6,034 nucleotides of DNA from Acidobacteriota bacterium (GTDB taxonomy: Bacteria; Acidobacteriota; Terriglobia; UBA7540), in contig JAKASH010000208.1 of NCBI GenBank assembly GCA_021828225.1, positions 1-6,034 on the forward strand. The letters are read 5' to 3'. The number at the start of each line of letters is the position of its first letter. Within the stretch, counting starts at the first letter, position 1. Of this stretch, positions 1-6,034 are shown piece after piece. Position numbers and translations under genes: made by a program. The notes under the pieces are model-generated. The model saw only the letters and a list, made by a program, of their open reading frames with translations, was not told where the DNA came from and did no database searches.

Positions 1-84
1 AGGCATCTGCCACAATTTCGCACACAACAGTAGTAGCCGCTGACCGGCATTAGACAGCAATTCACGCATCAGTAGTGGGATCAT
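1..84 (-). CDS. Possible start of the next operon gene, unidentified, cut by the window edge
   Basis: On the minus strand the last bases of treY read GAATGATCC: the ATG at 84..82 overlaps the TGA stop of treY in an ATGA arrangement, which often marks translationally coupled genes. From it the frame stays open for 28 codons to the left edge. The peptide begins MIPLLMRELLSNAG and continues QRLLLLCAKLWQMP. A second in-frame ATG at 69..67 could be the real start, but neither has a strong Shine-Dalgarno sequence. The segment is leucine-rich and could be an amphipathic or hydrophobic helix. It is too short for a family call, and 28 open codons can arise by chance. Support comes from the overlap, the shared strand and the absence of a terminator-like hairpin after treY. 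If real, a glucan-related or trehalose-related gene would be the natural expectation from context, but this is inference. Confidence 0.42.
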   Translation of the reverse strand, partial: MIPLLMRELLSNAGQRLLLLCAKLWQMP

Positions 85-2972
85 TCGGGGACCGGTTCCA
101 GCAAGATGACAGGAAAGGTCTCCAGCATCCGGCTTAACAGAACGGTCGCCTGACCACCGGGAACTCGCCTCGCTGACACCGTTTCGCTGGAGAATACATT
201 TCGCCACTTTTTTGGACACTCCGCGGGAAGAGCAATTTTCAAAGTCGGCCAAGCACCTCCTGATGAGGACGCTTTCCGCTTCTGAAGAAGCCCGGCGGCA
301 AGCCTCGGAACAGCAACGATTGCCCACTGTTTCCTTCGCCGGCGAGCAAAAGCTACAACGTGTTCCCTGCTCTGCCCTATCCCAGTAAGAGGAACATAAT
401 CACCGGCCGCAAAAAGTTCGTGATGCGCAAGGCGGAAGTTGAGTGCCTTGCGAATCAGATAGAGCTTGATCCTCCCATCCTGCCAATTCGATACGAGGTC
501 TTTCAGTAACTCTCCCGGCGCTTCTACTTCGCGGGATTTCAATTCTTCGATCAGGCGGACCCGCTTCTCAAAATCTACGGGTCGACGGTTGTCCGGATCA
601 ACGAGGCTGAAATCCCATAATTCCGTTCCCTGGTAAAAATCCGGGATCCCCGGTGACGTGATCTTCAGCAGGGTCTGCGCAAGAGCATTGAAGGGGCCCC
701 AAAAAGCAACTCTTCTCCGCACCTCATGGAAATCCTCCAAGAACCGATTCTTCCCAGTGCAAGCGACGCTATTGCGTAGAAACGATTCGACGGCGCTTTC
801 GTATCTCGCGTCAGGATTAATCCAGCTTGTATGAACTTTGGCTTCGCGGAGGGCCTTCAGCATGAAAGCGACCAGGCGTTCGATAAAGCCCGCCTCCTCC
901 GCCGCGTCAAGTGGCCAGGCGCCCAGCATGACCTGATACAACAAGCATTCTTCATTCGCGTCAGGCACATGCTGACCATTCAGGACCGTCTTGTGCGGCT
1001 GATTCCACTTGCTCCAGCGATGCAGATGAGCAAGCCACACTTTGTCGATTTCAGAAAGCACATTAATCCGTGCCCGGACATCCTCGCTCCTCTTGGTATC
1101 GTGCGTGGAGGTCGAATTCATTGTGTGCGGCCAACCCGCCAATCTCTCCTGGTTAAAGGCGTGAAAAGCTTGGACGTCGTGAGGAGGTTTTTCCCGAAGT
1201 GAGTCTCCGCCCACCTCATTGAGTGAAACCAGAGGGTTATAAACATACGAGGCCGTGTCTTCAAGTCCTTTCGCCATAACGGGACCGGTAAACTGTTGCC
1301 ATTGCATGACGAAACGGAGCCACGCCTTCCGCTGGGCAACTGCGTACGGGGGAGCATCCAACAGCAAAAGCCGCCGCAAGAAATCAAATGCGGCGTCACT
1401 GATCTCATCCTGAGAAGTCCGGCGCCGCGCCGCATTGAGGGTCCAGTCCAAGTAGGCACGGTCCCGGGAGCTGATGGTAAAATTTCGGATGTAGGTCCTG
1501 TAAACGGGCAGGCACGCGGTTACCTCAACAAACGCCCGGACAAGTTCTGGCAGAGGGAGATCTCTCGCGTGCCGGTCCTGCGCGGCCAGCTTTGCCAGGG
1601 AGTGACTGGACGCGGCCAGTTCGCCCGCAAATAGTTGGTGAATCACCTGCTTGTTCCGTGTATAACAGACTTCCGCATAAGAAAGGTCGCAGCGGGTCAA
1701 CCGATGATAATCCTTTTCAAGAGCGATAAGCCCGTTCGGGTCGACGAACAGTCCATTCACGGCATTCAGAAAATCGTAGCCGGTGGTTCCCGCAACAGGC
1801 CAGTCTCTGGGCAGAGGTTCGTCGCGTCCGAGGATTTTCTCGACAACAATGTAGCGATTCAAGACATTCTGGTTTCCGTTTTCAGCCGACACCGCGGCCT
1901 GTAACCGTTCCAGATAGTGAGGCGGATCGTAAAGGCCGTCCACGTGGTCTACGCGGAGCGCGATGACTTCTTCCTTTTTGGCAAGTTCGGCGATATGGCG
2001 GTGCCTGTCATCGAACACTCGCGGGTCTTCGACCCTCAGCCCGACAAGTTCGTTGATATCAAAGAATCGCCGGTAGTTAATCTCTTCCGCCGCCATCTTC
2101 CAGTAGGCCAGTCTATACGCCTGGTCCGCCAGGAGACGATCCAGGGCAACAAAGCTTTTAGTATCGCCCTGAATACCATTGAAAAATCTCAGGGTATCGT
2201 CCATGCACTGCTTCAGACCGGGTGAGTGATGGTAGAGTTCCCACAGACGATGCTTGATCCAAGTGTGGACCTCCTTAATTCTCCCCAGGTGGTAGCGATC
2301 AGGACTCTTGTGGGCCGACAGCCGTTTGACGGCATCAAGCACGTGCGACATCTCTTCAATAACCGAGGAATCGCCGTTTTTGATTGTGCGAGCAACTTCC
2401 AGGCAGTATTCCAGAACAGGGCGGTAGGTGCGCGGATTCAGGGGGAAACGATGCTCGTAATAACGAATGTAAAATCCGTTCTCGTCGAGCCTGAGACTCA
2501 GTTCTTGGGCTTCAAGGACATTGCCGTAGAGGTCCCTCAAAACTGGGAGCAGGACCTTGTTGTCCTGAAGAAATGCCGCTTTACCGGTAGCGGGATGCCA
2601 GTCGATATCAAAGTAGCTGGAATATTCAGAGCCAGGTCCGTTCTCCAACAAGTCCATCCACCATGGGTTTTCAGAACTGGCCACCATATGATTGGGAACG
2701 ATGTCCAGGAGAAGTCCCATGCCATAGCTCTTCAGCTTGCGGACCAGCTCATCGAACTCCTCTTCAGTTCCAAGCTCCGAATTGATCCGCATCGGGTCGG
2801 CGACGTCGTACCCGTGCGAACTTCCCCTCCCGGCCTTGAACCGAGGCGAAGCGTAAAGGTGAGTAATGCCCAACTCATGCAGGTACGGAACCAGATTTCT
2901 CGCATCGACAAAGCGGAAATTCAGGCTGAACTGAATTCGATATGTCGCTACAGGAACCGCCAGCAGACGCAT
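81..2972 (-). CDS. treY: Maltooligosyltrehalose synthase (TreY; (1->4)-alpha-D-glucan 1-alpha-D-glucosylmutase)
   Basis: TreY is a cytoplasmic GH13 enzyme that converts the reducing-end alpha-1,4 bond of maltodextrin to an alpha,alpha-1,1 bond, making maltooligosyltrehalose for TreZ. The 963-residue protein begins with the typical VATYRIQF and has all four GH13 regions. Region I is DIVPNH (90-95). Region II is LRVDHVDGL (339-347), with D342 as nucleophile and R340 before it. Region III is VVEKIL (376-381), with E378 as acid/base. Region IV is STSTHDTKRSEDVRAR (620-635), with D625. TreY-specific blocks include NYRRFFDINELVGLR (299-313), SLNEVGGD (583-590) and SPGIPDFYQGTELWDFSLVD (773-792). 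The C-terminal tail (about 865-963) looks like the beta-sandwich domain, including VVAFAR. It is longer than characterised TreY proteins of roughly 720 to 780 residues, but no frameshift is seen. The ATG start lies 5 bp after the GH57 stop with only a weak purine-rich leader (AAAGAAA), so translational coupling is likely. The TGA stop (83..81) overlaps an ATG that may start the next gene. Confidence 0.97.
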   Translation of the reverse strand: MRLLAVPVATYRIQFSLNFRFVDARNLVPYLHELGITHLYASPRFKAGRGSSHGYDVADPMRINSELGTEEEFDELVRKLKSYGMGLLLDIVPNHMVASSENPWWMDLLENGPGSEYSSYFDIDWHPATGKAAFLQDNKVLLPVLRDLYGNVLEAQELSLRLDENGFYIRYYEHRFPLNPRTYRPVLEYCLEVARTIKNGDSSVIEEMSHVLDAVKRLSAHKSPDRYHLGRIKEVHTWIKHRLWELYHHSPGLKQCMDDTLRFFNGIQGDTKSFVALDRLLADQAYRLAYWKMAAEEINYRRFFDINELVGLRVEDPRVFDDRHRHIAELAKKEEVIALRVDHVDGLYDPPHYLERLQAAVSAENGNQNVLNRYIVVEKILGRDEPLPRDWPVAGTTGYDFLNAVNGLFVDPNGLIALEKDYHRLTRCDLSYAEVCYTRNKQVIHQLFAGELAASSHSLAKLAAQDRHARDLPLPELVRAFVEVTACLPVYRTYIRNFTISSRDRAYLDWTLNAARRRTSQDEISDAAFDFLRRLLLLDAPPYAVAQRKAWLRFVMQWQQFTGPVMAKGLEDTASYVYNPLVSLNEVGGDSLREKPPHDVQAFHAFNQERLAGWPHTMNSTSTHDTKRSEDVRARINVLSEIDKVWLAHLHRWSKWNQPHKTVLNGQHVPDANEECLLYQVMLGAWPLDAAEEAGFIERLVAFMLKALREAKVHTSWINPDARYESAVESFLRNSVACTGKNRFLEDFHEVRRRVAFWGPFNALAQTLLKITSPGIPDFYQGTELWDFSLVDPDNRRPVDFEKRVRLIEELKSREVEAPGELLKDLVSNWQDGRIKLYLIRKALNFRLAHHELFAAGDYVPLTGIGQSREHVVAFARRRRKQWAIVAVPRLAAGLLQKRKASSSGGAWPTLKIALPAECPKKWRNVFSSETVSARRVPGGQATVLLSRMLETFPVILLEPVPE

Positions 2973-2977
2973 TTTCT

Positions 2978-5407
2978 TTAACTCACGTCAACGTTCAATT
3001 TTTCGCCCAAAGCAAGGAAAGACTTGACCCATGCCTGCGCAGCCTCGTCGTTCTGCGACGCACGATCGCGAAACTCCGCGTACCGTTGCTGCAGGATTTC
3101 ATAGAAAATATTCTGAGGCTGCCACAACCTCACTTTGAACGGAAGCATTGCAGAAATATCGACAGCAGCCTCAAAGGCCTGAAGTCGCTGGAGATCGTCG
3201 GGGTTGTCAAAAAACACCGTGGCGATACCCTCGATATTCCGGCGAAGCGCAAATTCCAGGGTCTGTTCGTCGAAAGCAACTCCAGCCCTTTTAATCTCCT
3301 CCAGGAGAGCCCGGATGTTGTCAACCTCCATGTTTTCGACTTCCAGAAGCCGCCGAAGTTCGGAGTTTAGAGTAAACTCTGCCGCGATTTGAAAACGCTT
3401 TGGCTGAGGCATCCCGAGCGTTGTAACAAAGCGCATCAGGGGAGCGCCACGCTCGTAAATCCTCCGGTATGCGGCTTCGGCCTCTGCCAACGCGGATTGG
3501 AGAATGAGCCTGAGGATATAGTGTTGCTGATCACGAAATAACAGATTCAGAGCGTACGTTGTTGAGCCAAAGTGCTTGTCAACGATTCGAAGCCGTTCCG
3601 CCAGGTCGCCACGATCAAAGCTTTCAGTGATCTCCTTCACCATTGTCTGGTACTTCTCTTCGCCGAGAAAATCACGCACTCCGCCGCTCAGGTTGTGGTC
3701 ACCGAGGTGGAGTACACTGAAGCTTAGTGGCGATGATTCCCAAGTAATCTCCGAGGTGATGTCCGCCCTGCCCATCGCCAGCCGCGTTTTGCCTTCATTC
3801 AGTACTTTGTAATCATGGCGATCGACGGTATAACAATAAATCTTCGTTTCGTGATTGTAGGGTTCGAATAAAGAACTCACCGCGTAATGAGCGCCAACCT
3901 TGTGCAAATCAATGGCCGCGGGCCTGACGAATTTTTCAAAGACCACAGCTCCGTCATTGTTCTCGGGGATGTTGCTTTTTGCCCTCTCGAGCAACGCAAC
4001 AAAGCGGGATTCGTGAGGGCGATCAAAGATCTCTTCTGCCAGTTGGATTGCACGACCCGCGTATTGGATCACCTGCACGGTTTCAATGCCCGAAAGCTCA
4101 TCAAAAAACCATCCGCAGCTCGTGTACATGAGCATCAAGTGCCGTTGCAATTCCATGAGCTTCAGTGCCTGGGTGCTTTCCTTCTGGCTAAGCTCATGAG
4201 TTGCGTGCTCGTTCAAGAAGCGTCGAATGTTGTCCCTTGAACGATCCAAAATCACATCGATATAATGATTTCGGGCTGCCCAGGGATCCTTGAAATACTC
4301 TTTCCCTTTCCGGGCGAAGGATGAGTTGATGGTGTCACGCAGCCAGTCCAGCGCGTCTCTTAAAGGCGCCCGCCATTCCTGATGCCACTCCGGGTGCATT
4401 CCGCTGCTACAGCCACAATCATTGCGCCAGCGCTCTACACCGTGGACGCAACTCCAGGAGCTTTTCTCGTAAATTCGAGCTTCATGCTTAGGCGGATGTT
4501 TTTCCAGGAACTCCCCATAGTTCGTTAACTTGACCGAGTTGTTCGCCTCGATGTAATTCAGGGCATACGCCAGAGCCATGTCGCCGTAAGGATGGTGATG
4601 CCCGTACGTTTCACCGTCCGTCGCAATATGAACCAGTTGAGGCCAGTCACGGTCGTCCGAAAATGCCCCGAGGAGCCGGTCAGCAAATCGCTCGCCGCTT
4701 CCGAGCAACCCCTCAAAAGCCACGCCGCGGGAGATCGGCCCGTCGTAGAAAAAGACGTTGATCCATCGCCCGTAGCGAAGGCGCACCCGATAAGCAATCG
4801 AGGGATCAACGCGGCCACCGGTTGTTTCGCCCCAGTTGCGCGCGCCCATTGCACGCACGCGCCAGGCCTGGTAAGGCGAAAGGACCGTATACCTGATCCC
4901 GTGCTGAGCCAGAATATCCAGAGTTTCCAGGTCCACTGCAGTTTCGGGTAGCCACATGCCTTCAGGATGCCGTCCAAAGCGGTGCTCGAAATCACGGATG
5001 CCCCAGAGAACCTGCGTCTCCTTATCCCGGTTATTGGCCAGCGGCATAATCACATGGTTGTACGCCTGGGCCATGGCTGAACCGTGCCCCGAAAAACATT
5101 TCTGACTCTCCTGGTCAGCGGCCAGGACGGCACGATAGACGTCTGGTGCCTTTGCTTCAAGCCACGTCAGCAGCGTTGGACCGACGTTGAAGCTTATCCT
5201 CGAATAGTTGTTGACGATTTTCTGGATTCGGCCCCCGCCGTCCAGTATTCGAGAGGCCGCATTCGGCCCATAACACTCCGCCGAAATGCGCTCGTTCCAG
5301 TCGTGATAGGGATAAGCAGAATCCTGAACTTCGATTGCCTCAAGCCACGGATTCTCGCGCGGCGGCTGGTAAAAATGTCCGTGGATACAGATGTACCGGT
5401 CTGCCAT
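2978..5407 (-). CDS. GH57-type glycoside hydrolase with DUF3536-like C-terminal region
   Basis: This is an 809-residue protein, probably a cytoplasmic alpha-glucan-active enzyme; no signal peptide or membrane segment is seen. The N-terminal half looks like a GH57 catalytic barrel. Motif 1 is HGHFYQPP (9-16). A motif-2-like AYNHVIMPL follows (115-123). GMWLPETA (150-157) offers E155 as the nucleophile, and ATDGETYGHHH (262-272) offers D264 as the acid/base, by analogy with the WLxE and DDGExxG motifs of GH57 4-alpha-glucanotransferases. A Cys/His-rich stretch (C320, H322, C331, C333, H338, H342) and MYTSCGWFFDELSGIE (427-442) resemble the DUF3536 family, with the rest of that domain from about 500 to 800, much of it helical. 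The ATG start is preceded by GGAACGAGG and puts motif 1 at the extreme N-terminus, as usual for GH57. The stop TAA (2980..2978) is 5 bp before treY. Placement between treZ and treY implies a role in supplying or trimming maltodextrin for trehalose synthesis. The exact reaction (amylase, glucanotransferase, branching or debranching) cannot be told from sequence. Family assignment is from motif recall, not a search. Confidence 0.88.
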   Translation of the reverse strand: MADRYICIHGHFYQPPRENPWLEAIEVQDSAYPYHDWNERISAECYGPNAASRILDGGGRIQKIVNNYSRISFNVGPTLLTWLEAKAPDVYRAVLAADQESQKCFSGHGSAMAQAYNHVIMPLANNRDKETQVLWGIRDFEHRFGRHPEGMWLPETAVDLETLDILAQHGIRYTVLSPYQAWRVRAMGARNWGETTGGRVDPSIAYRVRLRYGRWINVFFYDGPISRGVAFEGLLGSGERFADRLLGAFSDDRDWPQLVHIATDGETYGHHHPYGDMALAYALNYIEANNSVKLTNYGEFLEKHPPKHEARIYEKSSWSCVHGVERWRNDCGCSSGMHPEWHQEWRAPLRDALDWLRDTINSSFARKGKEYFKDPWAARNHYIDVILDRSRDNIRRFLNEHATHELSQKESTQALKLMELQRHLMLMYTSCGWFFDELSGIETVQVIQYAGRAIQLAEEIFDRPHESRFVALLERAKSNIPENNDGAVVFEKFVRPAAIDLHKVGAHYAVSSLFEPYNHETKIYCYTVDRHDYKVLNEGKTRLAMGRADITSEITWESSPLSFSVLHLGDHNLSGGVRDFLGEEKYQTMVKEITESFDRGDLAERLRIVDKHFGSTTYALNLLFRDQQHYILRLILQSALAEAEAAYRRIYERGAPLMRFVTTLGMPQPKRFQIAAEFTLNSELRRLLEVENMEVDNIRALLEEIKRAGVAFDEQTLEFALRRNIEGIATVFFDNPDDLQRLQAFEAAVDISAMLPFKVRLWQPQNIFYEILQQRYAEFRDRASQNDEAAQAWVKSFLALGEKLNVDVS

Positions 5408-5410
5408 AAA

Positions 5411-5419
5411 CCTCGTTCC
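5411..5419 (-). promoter_or_regulatory. Probable ribosome binding site of the GH57 gene
   Basis: Read on the minus strand, the 13-bp gap after treZ holds GGAACGAGG, then TTT, then the ATG at 5407..5405. The GGA is at a normal distance from the start, while the GAGG is only three bases away, which is close. This is the only Shine-Dalgarno-like sequence in the gap. It agrees with the ATG chosen, which places the HxH motif at residues 9-11. Translation may also be helped by ribosomes finishing treZ. Confidence 0.5.
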
Positions 5420-5420
5420 G

Positions 5421-6034
5421 TTAGTTAGAGTGAAAAAGGACTAAAGAGCTTGGGGCAATTGAGAGAGAGAGATTCCCGTCTGCTTCCAGCACGTCAGGAC
5501 AATTGCTCCCCCTGCCATGCCATAGCTGGTCCGCGGATTCCATCATTTTCCTGAAGCGCGCCTTCGGGAAAGGGAGCGCTGCAGTCGCGGATTCGTCTCC
5601 GAAGTTGAAAATGATAACAGCTTGATGATCACTTCGCCACCTTCTGACCCAAAGGATCTTTTCCCTTTCGAACGCGATGGTCTCCATTTCTTCTTTGTGA
5701 TTCCGCGCTAGTGCGGGTAGTGCTTTTCGCAAGCGAATCAACTCGCGCACAAAGTTATAGAGCACCAGGTGATTTCCATCGCCCCGCAAATCATGATTCA
5801 GCTTACAACTCGCAAAAGTCTTTGCGTCTTGCGGATCAGGAGTCTGTCCCTCCCAGTCGAATGCAGCAAACTCTTCCTGGCGCCCCTTCCGCACGGCCTG
5901 GATCAGCGCCGGATCGGAATGGCTGACAAAGTATTTGAAAGCGGCGTTTTCGCCATACTCCTCCCCCATGAATATCAGAGGGACAAAGGGTGAAAGCAGC
6001 ACGGCTCCGGCGGCCAATTTTAAAGCCTCAAAGG
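5421..6034 (-). CDS. treZ: Maltooligosyltrehalose trehalohydrolase (TreZ), C-terminal part; 5' end beyond the window
   Basis: TreZ is a cytoplasmic GH13 enzyme. It hydrolyses the alpha-1,4 bond next to the terminal trehalose unit of maltooligosyltrehalose, releasing trehalose. Seen here: about 203 codons open to the right edge, ending in TAA at 5423..5421. The reading begins FEALKLAAGAVLLSPFVPL and continues into IFMGEEYGE, a hallmark of the last strand and helix of the TreZ barrel. HSDP and GRQEEFAAFDW follow, then a C-terminal beta-sandwich-like region (roughly the last 90 residues) ending SLVLFHSN. The TTG at 6017..6015 is an internal leucine, not a start: the frame stays open upstream of it and the conserved FEALK residues lie there. 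The catalytic GH13 regions I to IV should lie upstream and cannot be checked. The gene is followed after 13 bp by the GH57-type gene on the same strand, and treY comes next, which supports the assignment. Other GH13 proteins such as glycogen branching enzyme share weak similarity, but the FMGEEYGE context and the treY neighbour favour TreZ. Confidence 0.93.
   Translation of the reverse strand, partial: FEALKLAAGAVLLSPFVPLIFMGEEYGENAAFKYFVSHSDPALIQAVRKGRQEEFAAFDWEGQTPDPQDAKTFASCKLNHDLRGDGNHLVLYNFVRELIRLRKALPALARNHKEEMETIAFEREKILWVRRWRSDHQAVIIFNFGDESATAALPFPKARFRKMMESADQLWHGRGSNCPDVLEADGNLSLSIAPSSLVLFHSN

Noticed and set aside
1..80. Search for a terminator after treY
   Set aside because: No GC-rich inverted repeat followed by a T run on the minus strand is visible, so no terminator is called. 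The operon probably continues beyond the left edge.
1118..1459. A 113-codon minus-strand frame inside treY
   Set aside because: It is out of frame within treY, opposite no gap, and the treY frame here carries conserved blocks such as SLNEVGGD and continues into region IV. It is a shadow frame.
2226..2981. A 251-codon open frame on the plus strand, antisense to the start of treY
   Set aside because: It lies wholly opposite strongly conserved TreY coding sequence, including GH13 region I. Its translation has no recognisable family features, and overlapping shorter antisense frames are common across the same gene. It is best explained as a shadow of treY codon use.
4558..4995. A 145-codon minus-strand frame inside the GH57 gene, and the 119-codon plus-strand frame facing it
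   Set aside because: Both overlap the part of the GH57 gene that encodes the putative catalytic residues E155 and D264. Their translations are low in recognisable motifs and look like by-products of the coding strand.
5461..5472. A (GA)6 dinucleotide tract near the 3' end of treZ, considered as a phase-variation site
   Set aside because: Six units is short for efficient slippage. The tract encodes an ordinary NLSLS stretch in frame, and a shift would alter only the last dozen or so residues of TreZ. I see no sign that it acts as a switch.
5421..6017. TTG at 6017..6015 as the start of a short separate protein
   Set aside because: The frame continues upstream to the window edge with conserved TreZ residues (FEALK), so this codon is an internal leucine of a truncated treZ.

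Overview
The window is a compact, single-strand block of bacterial carbohydrate genes, all read on the minus strand. In order of transcription (right to left) they are: the 3' part of treZ (maltooligosyltrehalose trehalohydrolase, cut by the right window edge), a complete gene for an 809-residue GH57/DUF3536-type glycoside hydrolase, a complete treY (maltooligosyltrehalose synthase, 963 residues), and possibly the first 28 codons of a further gene that runs off the left edge. The gaps are 13 bp, 5 bp and an ATGA-type overlap, so this reads as the interior of one operon. No promoter, terminator, RNA gene, mobile element or CRISPR array is visible, and no gene-free stretch reaches even 100 bases.

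Together the genes describe the TreY-TreZ route from alpha-1,4-glucan to trehalose. TreY isomerises the reducing-end linkage of a maltodextrin to an alpha,alpha-1,1 bond, giving maltooligosyltrehalose, and TreZ hydrolyses this to free trehalose and a shortened chain. The gene between them belongs to a GH57-like family with no function I can name with certainty. Its position suggests that it processes the glucan feeding TreY, perhaps by trimming, transfer, branching or debranching. Classical treXYZ clusters carry the GH13 debranching enzyme TreX for that task, and no treX is visible here.

Organism: a bacterium of moderate base composition with ATG starts and densely packed operons. The treZ-GH57/DUF3536-treY arrangement, as I recall it, fits soil and sediment lineages such as Acidobacteriota or deltaproteobacterial-type groups. 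Nothing in the window fixes the taxon, and this is inference only.

The region is mostly well-understood metabolism. What deserves a second look is the poorly characterised GH57 protein, with its putative active-site pair and a Cys/His-rich segment, and the gene that begins at the left edge.
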